NCBI GenBank assembly: GCA_003952965.2
Contig: RXIC02000170.1
Location: forward strand, 1 to 64,000
Origin: Morella rubra
Taxonomy: Eukaryota; Streptophyta; Magnoliopsida; Fagales; Myricaceae
Length of the DNA stretch: 64,000 bases
Direction: 5' to 3'
Shown: one piece after another, positions 33,312 through 44,788 of the stretch
Position numbering within the stretch: position 1 is the first letter of the stretch
Layout: every line of letters begins with the position of its first letter
Made by a program: the position numbers and the translations under genes
The notes under the pieces: generated by a model
Told to the model about the DNA's origin: nothing
Database searches by the model: none
Seen by the model: only the letters and a program-made list of their open reading frames with translations

Positions 33312-33394
33312 CGAACTTTAGAATAGCAGGTTGTACTTTTCAACTTCTCTTGGGATAAATCTTAAGCAGGAGTTTCATCTAGCTAGCACTTCAG

Positions 33395-33763
33395 ATGGCA
33401 CCATCTGCTTCTAGCAGTACTCGAAACAAGCGCGCAGAAGACAAATCAAAATGCGGGGGAGCCCCAATGGATTTGCCCTGTACTGGTCGCAAAGCTGCTT
33501 CAAGCTCCAAAAGTTCACGGGACATGATCACCGGCCAGAAGAGCATGAGTGGTGTAGATAATTTGGTGATCAGTGGCTGTTCCACACCAAAGGCTTCAAG
33601 ATTCAGAATACCGGAGACCTCGTCTTGTCCACCTGCTCCAAAGAAGAGAAGGTTAAGTAGTACTACTTCAAGCTACGTATCAAATAGATCTCCAATACCC
33701 TTTTTCGCTCCTCCGGATATAGAGCTTTTCTTCTTGTTAGCATTTCAGAATATCCCGGTTTGA
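33395..33763 (+). CDS. SMR: SIAMESE-RELATED cyclin-dependent-kinase inhibitor, copy B
   Basis: 122 residues, intronless, identical in protein to copy A. It starts MAPSASSSTRNKRAEDKSKC. The conserved blocks GCSTPKASRFRIPE, CPPAPKKRR and PIPFFAPPDIELFF are all present, so a working inhibitor is expected. The ATG follows CACTTCAG and is the first in frame. The flanks are palindromically identical to copy A for kilobases, so both copies have the same proximal promoter. Two intact inverted SMR genes 7 kb apart would raise gene dosage and could produce convergent or foldback transcripts; that consequence is inference. Confidence 0.93.
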   Translation: MAPSASSSTRNKRAEDKSKCGGAPMDLPCTGRKAASSSKSSRDMITGQKSMSGVDNLVISGCSTPKASRFRIPETSSCPPAPKKRRLSSTTSSYVSNRSPIPFFAPPDIELFFLLAFQNIPV

Positions 33764-34259
33764 GTTGACTTCGTAACATCCTAAGATCGGTACGTTGGTT
33801 TCGAATGGTTAATGGCATGCAAAGCAGCAAATGCAGTTCATGTAGCTCTTTCTTGTATGTTTGATCTGTGTATAGGCCATATGCTTCGTTAAGGATTTGT
33901 TTAAGATCAGTTAACTTCAGTTGGCGATTGTGTGTGTATTTCCTGAATGATTCCAACCTGTCGAACGCTATCTCTTTGCCTGTCTGTGACCTTGGAGATT
34001 GAAGTACCGCAGAGTGTGTACAGTAAGTTTTATTCTCTTGGCATATCGTTTCTTTGTTGCTAAACTCTCCTCAGCAAAATCAACGCAAAAAAAATAGTAG
34101 AAGAAAAGCGATTGCCGAACGTGAGCATGTTGACCACCCTTTTCCACTGATAGTGACTTGGAAATCTTATCGTTCCATGTATCCTGGATACATCGGTGCG
34201 TCGGTGACAATTTAAGCGGTGACAATATTAAGGTTAACACTTTACTTTCCACCTTCTAC
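33764..34259 (+). other. SMR 3' flank with segment T, copy B
   Basis: Holds the SMR 3' untranslated region and then segment T (about 34,036-34,210). On the opposite strand an open frame of about 135 codons spans this region and the SMR 3' end; it is treated under findings. Confidence 0.4.
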
Positions 34260-35060
34260 TCGACTTGTACGATGTACTTTTAACCGAGATAGATATAATA
34301 TGTGTATTTTATATCATTTTATATTAATTATTAAATTGCTTTGTCGGTTTTTAAAGTTTTTGCCATTTCTAGATTAATCTTTATGATAAGTTTTTTCATA
34401 TTGATTTTTCTGTAGTTTTGATTAATTTTCAGTTTAATCTTTCTATTTACTTGGATGACGTAAATTGCCGACATAGCTAAAAGTTACCATGTCACGCTCA
34501 ATTGAAAAAATTAGACACTAACCTGACTCTCCTAACTTAAAAAAGTGGACCTCACGTGCTAAATGGATACAGTAATCCAAGTGACTAAATGAACAGAAAG
34601 ACTAAATTTATCCATTTAGCATGTGAGGCCCATTTTTTCAAGTTAGAAGAGTCGAGTCAGCTTCCATACTTCATATGTCTATTTTTCATTGAACGTGATG
34701 TAACAGTTATTAATCATGTTTGCAATTTCCGTCATTTAAATTAATGAAGAAATTAAAATGATAATTAATCCAAATCACAGAAAAAGCCCGTAAGAAAAAA
34801 TTCACTATAAAGACTAATTTGAGAATTACTAAAGTTTCAGGAACTAGCAAATTAATTTAGCCTAAAATTTTAGACACTATAAACCTTGTAACGAAATTTA
34901 TCTATTATGCCTCGCTCCCTAAATTATATCTCTTTATAAATTATATCGCGAGCACAGAAAATTAAAGAGAATTACAGTCTACCGACTTCTTTGTAATAAT
35001 TATTTGAAAAAATAAATTAAGAAAAGTGTTAGTCAAGCTGTTCTGGTGATGTGGGTTACA
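34260..35060 (-). repeat. Foldback repeat R1, copy B
   Basis: Core 34,331-34,860, with halves inverted relative to each other, matching copy A without net indels. Non-coding. Confidence 0.6.
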
Positions 35061-36765
35061 TGGTGGTGTCAGGGTATTTTGAATATTTAATGTGTCAGAG
35101 AAGTAACTCATCATGGTGCGAACTGCGTACTGCAAAGAGCATCCAATAAAGGAGCTCGTGCGGGTCGGTGATCATTTCAGTCAGTTCACACCGACACACG
35201 TAGCTCGAAATCGTGCATTTCTCGTGAAGTTTTGCCTGTACGGATCTAGAAAGATTCGGAATGAAATGATGATAGTTTATTAATATAAAAAATAATCTCA
35301 AGTCGAACTCCTCCTGAAATGGGCCAGCATGTGGCCCATCAAGATGGGCTTCAGTCCACTTGACACACCCGTCTGACAATCTGACCCACTTTACATGATT
35401 AGGGATTCAGGCTTATGCTTATGCAAACAGTTCTTGTGTGAGATCTCAAACTTCGCATTGAAGTGAACTCAGTGAAGTATATAACTTCACAAATTGTTAA
35501 TTTATAAAAAAAAAAATACTTCACAAATTATTAGTTAAGCAACTTAACGTACCTAAAATTAATAACACTTTTAAATTTTTAGATTATCAAGGAAAAAGGC
35601 CCCAAAGAGAGTATTTTATAAAAATGAATGCCTCCAATTTCCCTTAAAAAGGAAAAAAAGAAAAAGAAAAAGAAAAAGGGCACTAAAGACTGAACTCTCT
35701 TACTTACCTCCCAAAAAAGACAAAGAAAAAAGAGAAGCCTGAATTCTCTGACATTAGATTAAAGGTTCAGAATAGGATAAAGATTGTACCCAATACTGTT
35801 TACTGCTGGACAAGTCAATGCGATTCATGTACTGAGACATATCACCCGAATCCATTACTTATCTCTCTTGATTGCATGGCCACACGTTCCACGTTTGTCT
35901 TTTTTTCCTAACCACTTTTCCGCATTTGGGTGAAAAAATCTCTCCGACGCTTGAACAGAGGAAGAAAAAGACAAAAAACAGAAGAGAAAAATCAACACTC
36001 GCGTGTCGCATCCTATGACTGATATTTTATTGGATTCTTGAAGATACGCATTTTATTCACAATTGAGAACATTCTGAAATTAAGAAACTACGCGACAGAG
36101 AATAGTCGGGTACACGTGTGCGTTTGCGTGTGGTGTAACACAGTCTTTATTTATTAATAAATATATTTTCAAATTTATTATGTGAGATATTTTTCATAAA
36201 TACTTAATTCTAAAATAATAGCATTTAGGTCTGAAAAACTTGTAACAATTCAAAACGGCGCGGATTTTGTTTCCCGCTTACCATGTTGGCGGAGTAACTT
36301 CAGAGGGTTCTCAAAGGCTAAATTAAGACCCAATGGAGTTGTAATCAGACAACTCCACGTGATGAGTTCGGCGGATAAAAGATGAAACCGCAAAACTCGA
36401 CAATATTAAATAGTTAGTTCAGTTTTATTAAGATTGACGGTCCTAATTGGTGGCAGATTCCAACTATAACAGGCGTGCATTGATCCACGTAACATTTAAC
36501 CGACACAAACATGTGGATTAGACGGGACACGCGTCCCCCATATGTTCCTTTTTTCTTCTTCGCTTTTAAAATTTCATTTAGTACATAGATATAAGTCTCT
36601 CTCTCTCCCTTTTGTTCCTCTTTTTGTTTCTTGTAAGCTATATAATAATTTCCAGTTCAAGTCAAACCTTTAATTAAATTCCGAAGTATACAAGTTTCTA
36701 ATGTTGTAGGACAATATTCATAGTTTTTAATGTTGTTTCTTTGGACGGGATCTCCCTGTAAAGTC
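35061..36765. other. Copy B spacer, no gene seen
   Basis: Mirror of 22,990-24,700. Includes a polypurine tract at about 35,650-35,680 and G-boxes at about 36,113 and 36,357. No supported gene. Confidence 0.45.
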
Positions 36766-37297
36766 TCATGTTTCTGAATATTCAGCAGAAAACGGCACTG
36801 GTCCGTCGTGCTCCATGTATGAGCTGTCCTCTTAACTTTACCAAGGCTTCCAGAACCACCCCACGTGTAATAGCACTAGTAGCCCTCGAGGCGGCTTATA
36901 ATTTTACTCTTTGTCCAGGGAGGACACGTGGTGCGAGACTTGACGGTCTCCGTCTCTAGATCCGTGCGTGTCGTCACTCACCCGGTCCAGGACCACGTCT
37001 GCTACCTAACGCCAAGACAGGCTAACGGTGCAGCGCCGTTATCGCGTCGTTTTCTCGCCTACTGTGGCGTGGACTTGGGGACCACGTGGCCCGAAGGTCG
37101 TGCTCCGTGGGAGCCCACGGGTCGTTGTTGTTGAATGTGCATCGGACACGTTGAGGCGTCAAATCGAGTGTCAGAAACATACAAAGCCAGATAAAGAAAG
37201 TAAAGTGGATTCCTCGATGATTAGGAGATAGACTGAAAGTCCAGGTCGGCTGGCGCAACAGGTTTTAAATCCATCAGGACGAATTTACCCCCACTTG
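36766..37297. promoter_or_regulatory. G-box region and outer edge of copy B
   Basis: GC-rich DNA with CACGTG at about 36,863, 36,926 and 37,082. It ends at the B-C junction near 37,297. Because B stops here, this copy is not followed by NF-YA. Confidence 0.45.
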
Positions 37298-37308
37298 ATT
37301 TTGGTTTA

Positions 37309-37690
37309 GACCAATTCTCAGTTTAGTCTTTCTATTTACTTGGATGATATAAATTGCCGACGTATAAAAGTTATTGCACACCCTTAAAAAATTGACACTT
37401 AAAAATGGACGCTAACCTGACTCCCCTAACTTAAAAAGTATCCCAGAAAAGCATAAACGGATGTAGTCATCCAAGTGACTAAATGAACAAAGGGACTAAA
37501 CTTATATTTAACACGTCTTTTTTAAGTTGGGGATAATCAGCTTCCATGCTTCGCATGTCTATTTTCATTAGGCCATAAATATAACAAAGTTTATCTATTA
37601 TATCCCTCTTTCTAAATTATATCGCGACCATGTAATAATTATTTGAAAAAATAAATTAAGAAAAGTGAGCAAGTTGTTTTGGTGATGTAG
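37309..37690 (-). repeat. Foldback repeat R2, copy C, internally deleted
   Basis: Recognisable by ATTCTCAGTTTAGTCTTTC and GATGTAGTCATCCAAGTGAC, but lacking many short internal stretches relative to 31,547-32,008. Confidence 0.55.
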
Positions 37691-38062
37691 GATCCCTCCT
37701 CCATCTTTGGGGCGATTGGACAGACCATTGGAGGCCCTTCCTCTGGCTGCCCAGAGGTTTCCACCGTGGAAGGATCGGGGGTCCCCGAAATAGCTGTCAC
37801 ATTGCGATTGACGGGGTGAATTTTAGGTTAAACAAGTCTAAGGCGTTGGGTCGAGTGAGTTCTGATAGACAAACCAATTGAGTTTTTTAAAAAGTTTACT
37901 CTTAGTGTGTAATTTGTAAATTTCTCTTATATTTAATCATATAAAGTTTCAAACATTATGAGTTTTATAATGAGTCTACTTGCCTTTTCTCAATTTTATC
38001 ACGCAATTCGAGTATAGAATTGTAGATGATTTCAATTCTCTCCTACAATATAGCAATTAAGA

Positions 38063-38208
38063 GCCTGCGACATCATGGCCTTGTCGCTACCCCTGCAAGA
38101 TTCTTCATCTGCTTTTTCCGCCGCTTATAATTGTGCCTTCCAGACGTTGAATCTGTACATACTACGCCCAACTCAGAAAAGCTTCTGCATGCCCATAGCA
38201 CAATTATT
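38063..38208. repeat. Segment S, copy C
   Basis: Nearly intact copy of segment S (MALSLPLQDSSSAFSAAYNC frame), sitting inside otherwise eroded sequence. Confidence 0.6.
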
Positions 38209-38504
38209 AAAGTTGCAAAGACAGATTTTCCTTTCCGCTGATTCCACCTATTGTTCTTGGTAATTTATACAGATCAGGGATATTTCGATGGATGGAGACG
38301 AACTTTTTGATCGGCTTTGTTCCCCAAAGATTTTCTGTAAGTCTAACAATATTTTGTTGGTGTGGTAAAACTAGTTTCGCTTGATGTGTTATCCAGCAAA
38401 GTTCTGAAATAGTTTATGAAAGTTGATGTTCGGAGGGTTTTTGCTGGTTATTTTTTTTAGGGCTGTCTTTAAAGTTTTAGTATGTACTCAAACTGTCCTC
38501 TCAG

Positions 38505-38700
38505 GAGTGCAGATGGCTATAGCTTTACGTCAAAAGGCAAATAGAAAAGCTTCAAGCAAAGAAATCCCGCCATTGCAGGCTGTTCCACACCAACCCGGAG
38601 AAAAGAAGAAGTAGTACTACTTCAAGCTACGTATCAAATAGATCTCCAATACCCTCGCTCCTCCGGATATGAGCTTTTCTTCTTGTTAGCATTTCAGAAT
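38505..38700 (+). pseudogene. SMR: SMR remnant, copy C
   Basis: Only scraps of SMR remain. A start-like ATGGCT is followed by sequence unlike the intact copies, then GCTGTTCCACACCAA from the CSTPK region, and then a jump to the 3' part (GTAGTACTACTTCAAGC onward) that encodes SSYVSNRSPIP. The stretch for RIPE to CPPAPKKRR is gone, and the PPDIELFF region is shortened and out of frame. It cannot encode a working inhibitor. The 3' flank beyond 38,700 is again near-identical to B. Confidence 0.8.
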
Positions 38701-39199
38701 ATCCCGGTTTGAGTTGACTTCGTAACATCCTCTTGGTTTCGAATGGTTAATGGCATGCAAAGCAGCAAATGCAGTTCATGTAGCTCTTTCTTGTATGTTT
38801 GATCTGTGTATAGGCCATATGCTTCGTTAAGGATTTGTTTAAGATCAGTTAACTTCAGTTGGCGATTGTGTGTGTATTTCCTGAATGATTCCAACCTGTC
38901 GAACGCTATCTCTTTGCCTGTCTGTGACCTTGGAGATTGAAGTACCGCAGAGTGTGTACAGTAAGTTTTATTCTCTTGGCATATCGTTTCTTTGTTGCTA
39001 AACTCTCCTCAGCAAAATCAACGCAAAAAAAATAGTTGAAGAAAAGCGATTGCCGAACGTGAGCATGTTGACCACCCTTTTCCACTGATGTGACTTGGAA
39101 ATCTTATCGTTCCATGTATCCTGGATACATCGGTGCGTCGGTGACAATTTAAGCGGTGAAATATTAAGGTTAACACTTTACTTTCCACCTTCTACTCGA

Positions 39200-40160
39200 C
39201 TTGTACGATGTACTTTTAACCGAGATAGATATAATATGTGTATTTTATATCATTTTATATTTTTTATTAAATTGCTTTGCCGGTTTTTAAGTTTTTGCAA
39301 TTTTTAAATTAATCTTTATGGTAAGTTTTTTCATATGATTTTTTTGTGGTTTTGACTAATGTTTAGTTTAGTCTTTCTATTTACTTGGATGACGTAAATT
39401 ACCGACATGGTTAAAAGTCACCATGTCACGTCCAATTAAAAAAATTAGACACTAACCTGACTCTCCTAACTTGAAAAAGTGGGCTCCACGTGCTAAATGG
39501 ATACAGTCATCCAAGTGACTGAATGAACAGAAAGACTAAATTTATCCATTTAGCACGTAGGGGCCCATTTTTTCAAGTTAAAGGAATCGAGTTAGCTTCC
39601 ACACTTTCTTATGCCTATTTTTCATTGAACATGATGTAATAGTCATTAATCACGTTTGCAATTTCCGTCATTTAAATTAATGAAGAAATTAAAATGATAA
39701 TTAATCCAAATCACAAGAAAAGTCCGTAAAAAAAAACTCACTATAAAGACTAATTTGAGAATCACTAAAATTTCAGGAACCAGCAAGTTAATTTAGGCTA
39801 AAATTTTAGACACCATAAACCTTGTAACAAAATTTATCTATTATGCCTCGCTCCCTAAATTATGGGGGCGTTTGTTTACCGAAATTTTGTATTCTTAAAA
39901 TTTTGAATTTTTTGAATGTTGAAGTTTATTGAAAAAGTGTGAAGTATATGTGTAAAAGTGTAAAGTTTATTAGTTTATGAAATGTGTTTGGTGTGGTAAA
40001 AATTTTAAACTTCTAAAAAAATTAGGAAAACAAACGCCCTTTGTACCTCTTTATAAATTATATCACGAGCACATAAAATTAAAGAGAATTACAGTCTACC
40101 GACTTCTTAGTAATAATTATTTGAAAAAATAAATTAAGAAAAGTGTTAGTCAGCTGTTTT
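39200..40160 (-). repeat. Foldback repeat R1, copy C, with MITE insertion
   Basis: Same foldback core as A and B (about 39,266-39,798), with slightly more substitutions. It is interrupted downstream by the hAT-like MITE at 39,862-40,043. Confidence 0.6.
39862..40043. mobile_element. hAT-like MITE unique to copy C
   Basis: About 180 bp with inverted ends GGGCGTTTGTTTACC and GGAAAACAAACGCCC, AT-rich inside, no coding. It interrupts CCTAAATTAT-ATCTCTTTATAAA, which is continuous in A (24,80x) and B (34,92x). The target duplication is not clear. Confidence 0.8.
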
Positions 40161-41884
40161 GGTGATGTGGGTTACATGGTGGTGTCAGGGTATTTTGTAT
40201 ATTTAATGTGTCAGAGAAGTAACTCATCATGGTGCGAACTGCGTACTGCAAAGATCATCCAATAAAGGAGCTCGTGCGGGTGGGTGATCATTTCAGTCAG
40301 TTCACACCGACACACGTAGCTCGAAATCGTGCAATTCTCGTGAAGTTTTACCTGTACGGATCTAGAAAGATTCGGAATGAAATGATGATAGTTTATTAAT
40401 ATAAAAAATAATCTCAAGTCGAACTCCTCCTGAAATGGGCCAGCATGTGGCCCATCAAGATGGGCTTCAGTCCACTTGACACACCCTTCTGACAATCTGA
40501 CCCACTTTACATGATTAGGGATTCAGGCTTCTGCTTATGCAAACAGTTCTTGTGTGAGATCTCAAACTTCGCATTGAAGTGAACTCAGTGAAGTATATAA
40601 CTTCACAAATTGTTAATTTATAAAAAAAAAAATACTTCACAAATTATTAGTTAAGCAACTTAACGTACCTAAAATTAATAACACTTTTAAATTTTTAGAT
40701 TATCAAGGAAAAAGGCCCCAAAGAGAGTATTTTATAAAAATGAATGCCTCCGATTTCCCTTAAAAAGGGAAAAAAGAAAAAAGAAAAAAGAAAAGGGCAC
40801 TAAAGACTGAACTCTCTTACTTACCTCCCAAAAAAGACAAAGAAAAAAGAGAAGCCTGAATTCTCTGACATTAGATTAAAGGTTCAGATTGGGATAAAGA
40901 TTATACCCAATACTGTTTACTGCTGGACAAGTCAATGCGATTCATGTACTGAGACATATCACCCGAATCCATTACTTATCTCTCTTGATTGCATGGCCAC
41001 ACGTTCCACGTTTGTCTTTTTTTCCTAACCACTTTTCCGCATTTGGGTGAAAAAATCTCTCCGACGCTTGAACAGAGGAAGAAAAAGACAAAAAACAGAA
41101 GAGAAAAATCAACACTCGCGTGTCGCATCCTATGACTGATATTTTATTGGATTCTTGAAGATACGCATTTTATTCACAATTGAGAACATTCTGAAATTAA
41201 GAAACTACGCGACAGAGAATAGTCGGGTACACGTGTGCGTTTGCGTGTGGTGTAACACAGTCTTTATTTATTAATAAATATATTTTCAAATTTATTATGT
41301 GAGACATTTTTCATAAAATACCTAATTCTAAAATAATAGCATTTAGGTCTGGAAAACCTGTAACAATTCAAAACGGCGCGGATTTTGTTTCCCGCTTACC
41401 ATGTTGGCGGAGTAAATTCAGAGGGTTCTCAAAGGCTAAATTAAGACCCAATGGAGTTGTAATCAGACAACTCCACGTGATGAGTTCGGCGGATAAAAGA
41501 TGAAACCGCAAAACTCGACAATATTAAATAGTTAGTTCAGTTTTATTAAGATTGACGGTCCTAATTGGTGGCAGATTCCAACTATAACAGGCGTGCATTG
41601 ATCCACACAACATTTAACCGACACAAACATGTGGATTAGACGGGACACGCGTCCCCCATATGTTCCTTTTTTCTTCTTCGCTTTTAAAATTTCATTTAGT
41701 ACATAGATATAAGTCTCTCTCTCTCTCCCTTTTGTTCCTTTTTTGTTTCTTGTAAGCTATATAATAATTTCCAGTGCAAGTCAAACCTTTAATTAAATTC
41801 CGAAGTATACAAGTTTCTAATGTTGTAGGACAATATTCATAGTTTTTAATGTTGTTTCTTTGGACGGGATCTCCATGTAAAGTC
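40161..41884. other. Copy C spacer, no gene seen
   Basis: Mirror of 22,990-24,700 with the polypurine tract at about 40,765-40,795. No supported gene. Confidence 0.45.
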
Positions 41885-42205
41885 TCATGTTTCTGAATAT
41901 TCAGCAGAAAACGGCACTGGTCCGTCGTGCTCCATGTATGAGCTGTCCTCTTAACTTTACCAAGGCTTCCAGAACCACCCCACGTGTAATAGCACTAGTA
42001 GCCCTCGAGGCGGCTTATAATTTTACTCTTTGTCCAGGGAGGACACGTGGTGCGAGACTTGACGGTCTCCGTCTCTAGATCCGTGCGTGTCGTCACTCAC
42101 CCGGTCCAGGACCACGTCTGCTACCTAACGCCAAGACAGGCTAACGGTGCAGCGCCGTTATGGCGTCGTTTTCTCGCCTACTGTGGCGTGGACTTGGGGA
42201 CCACG
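41234..42205. promoter_or_regulatory. G-box cluster, copy C
   Basis: Same five CACGTG motifs as in copy A, mirrored. This copy is contiguous with the right-arm NF-YA promoter region, about 2.6 kb upstream of its ATG. Confidence 0.45.
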
Positions 42206-42415
42206 TGGCCCGAAGGTCGTGCTCCGTGGGAGCCCACGGGTCGTTGTTGTTGAATGTGCATCGGACACGTTGAGCCGTCAAATCGAGTGTCAGAAACATA
42301 CAAAGCCAGATAAAGAAAGTAAAGTGGATTCCTCGATGATTAGGAGATAGACTGAAAGTCCAGGTCGGCTGGCGCAACAGGTTTTAAATCCATCAGGACG
42401 AATTTACCCCCACTA

Positions 42416-43962
42416 CTGATTTTGGCACCATTTTCTGATTTCAATTTTATAAATAGAAGGTTTTTATGGGTTTCATTAATCTTTTTAAGTTACTCTTCCT
42501 CGACTTCTGTCAATTTTTTATGGGGAAGGATTTTTTTGCCGTTGTATTACCGAAAATTCAATTTGCACCCGCTTAAAAAAAAGAAACAGAAAGGAGATTT
42601 CAATAAAAGCTGGTACATCATTCAAACATCTTCATTTAAATCACCAAAATATATGTTTACTATAATAAAATATTCATATTTTTAAAAGAAAGTATAAAAT
42701 GTTTAAAATCAATAATTAGTGAGTATAATGTGATAAAAATATCAAATTGAGATTTGAGGTGTTAAGGCTACATAATTATAAAGTACAAAATGCATTAAAC
42801 TCTTTTTTTTTTAAGTTAGTTGATAATTATATTCCTAAAAAAATGTACATCAATAAATTGCAGTATTAAGAGTTTAGAAGATAGCATTTCATAAATAAGA
42901 AATATATTTATTGGTATAAATATTGTCAGTATGCACTATATAGAAGGTGTCTCCATGTTTATCAAAGAAAAAAAAAAAAAAGGTGAAAAAAAAAACACAC
43001 ACAAGAAACGCATCTGTTTCCTAGGAATATAGTTGATAACCTGTCACGTCGGTCGATGACATTAATGTAGATATTTTATGTTATCCAAATGAGCAATTTA
43101 TTACTTCAACCGATGAAAATAGTAGTTTGTGCCTGGATATTTCAGTCATTTGAAGTGCGAGGATATCGAGGTCCATATGGAAGATGAGAAGGCCCCGTCC
43201 GTCCGTTAACTTACGGGACTATCGCCCCCATCGTCAAAAACGTTTTCCAATCGGGAGAAAGAAAACGACGTCTGCCCTTACCATAATATTTTTTAATATT
43301 CGAAGCTATTCCTTCGTTTGTTCCGAGGGAAAGACGGGGAGAAAAAAAACAAGTCTTTGTAGCTGTAGCATTTACTGTCGCCCTTTGTTCTCATTTTCGA
43401 ACTAACTATCTCAGACAGATCGAGTCTCGCCTCTGCAACGAAGACTATAGGGTTCAATCCCTCTCTCAACCTTAACAGTTAGTGTTCCTCCACTTGCTCC
43501 TTAGTCGTCTGGATATAGAGAGATATATGTTGTAAGATACACGTAGAGGCAGAGACACGTGTGGATATTTGCATGTTTGTGTAAATATGTGCAAGTATTT
43601 CCTGTTTTTGATTTATTTGTTTTGGCTCTATTTTTTGGGTGAATTCGGCGTTCCTTTTGCCATTCTGATATTTGCAGCTCCGTCTTCTAAATTTTGTTGG
43701 TGGTAAAATCTAGTTTCGCTTGATGTGTTTATTCGAGCATATGAGTATGCTGCATGAATGCCTGTTGGTATTTGTATACAGTATGATGATTCGGCAACTA
43801 CGGTTTTCAATTTCTTGGCCTTATTTTTTTAAAATTATTCTGGGCTTGATCTTTAATCTGGTTACGTTTGTCGAGATTCATATACTCTGGAATAGATCCT
43901 CTCATTTTCTTGGTTTTTATTGTGTTTTACGTGAGGCACTCTTAGATTTAAGTAGCACAATC
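42416..43962 (+). promoter_or_regulatory. NF-YA 5' leader and promoter region, right copy
   Basis: Mirror of 20,901-22,489, shorter by about 15 bases between two poly-A runs near 42,965-42,995. Several short upstream open frames occur (for example starting 43,720). The transcription start was not resolved. Confidence 0.4.
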
Positions 43963-44091
43963 TATTGCAGATGATGCTTCCACCTCTGCTTTGTGCTCGA
44001 GACATGTGCTCTACTTTGCTGTAGACTGTAGAGCACATGGTGCGAGCACTAAGCTCAACGGCAGTAGAGGTGGAAGCATCCTGCTGCAATA
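43963..44091 (+). ncRNA. Long hairpin in the NF-YA leader, right copy
   Basis: Same foldback as 20,772-20,900: basal ATTGCAG/CTGCAAT, then GATGCTTCCACCTCT, GTGCTCG and an apical CATGTGCTCTAC stem. CTATTGCAG just before it looks like a splice acceptor. The 3' side includes TAAGCTCAACGGCAGTAGAG, which resembles a tRNA A box. Confidence 0.45.
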
Positions 44092-44097
44092 CAATCA

Positions 44098-44164
44098 AGG
44101 CCTAATGGGCTTGGAACCATGCCTAATCAAGCAAAGATCGCGGGTTCGAATCCCTGCTTCACCA
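44098..44164 (+). tRNA. tRNA-like 3' half, right copy
   Basis: GGCCTAATGGG to GGTTCGAATCC spacing as in tRNA-Arg, ending CTTCACCA. The stems are imperfect and the matching 5' acceptor strand is missing, so this is most likely a decayed or SINE-like tRNA derivative. TTTTT at about 44,211 could end a Pol III transcript. Confidence 0.4.
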
Positions 44165-44788
44165 AACTCGGTCATCCAAAAAGAAAGAAGAAGAGTTAAG
44201 TGTTGTACGACTTTTTGGCTTTTTCCCCCTCTCTAAGACGGGATTAAGACTTTTGGTTAAGAGTTTTATGGTTTCATTTCTGGAGTACGGGTTGTTGTTT
44301 GCCTTTTGTATTTTCGATTTTTTTTTACCCCTTTGGTACAACTTATCCGCTTGTACAAAGTTATAGAGTGACATGGACGCTCCAAAGTAGTGCCATGTCC
44401 ACGCTTTGTTCTATCATTTTTGCAACACAAACTGCATCCTTTGTCCCGTTCTATAAATTCCTTCATTTATTTGTTTACTAAGTTTTATAGTTTGGAACTT
44501 CAGCTGAAACACTATACTTTTTGGCCTTCCCCCCCATCTTTGTACCATCAAAACTGTTCGTTCCGCAAAGCTTAAACTAATTGGAAGTGATAGAAGTAAT
44601 CTCCCTGTCACATATTATCCTCTATGTGCATGTGACGGTCAGAGTCTATGTGAGTGTTAATTTTATGTTCAGAAGTCCTATGCCCTTAAAATTGCAATGA
44701 AATAGACTTTGACTGACTGCGTATTTCTCTGTTTACACTGGGAAGCAGCATTTCGGGGTTCACTTATTTCAGAAGTCCGTTAGGTGCC

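Larger units (their letters stand above)
31020..37297 (-). repeat. SMR repeat unit, copy B (inner right arm)
   Basis: Reverse complement of copy A with sum 59,760. The outer edge is at about 37,295, where the sequence leaves the shared ACGAATTTACCCCCACT and jumps into the start of copy C instead of continuing toward NF-YA. Confidence 0.93.
37298..42415 (-). repeat. SMR repeat unit, copy C (tandem to B, partly eroded)
   Basis: Same orientation as B, starting at the equivalent of B position 31,547 and ending where the outer right arm begins. The inner 1.4 kb (37,298-38,690) is riddled with small deletions and rearranged patches. The outer 3.7 kb is almost identical to A and B apart from one MITE insertion. 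In the outer part it looks closer to A than B does. Confidence 0.9.
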
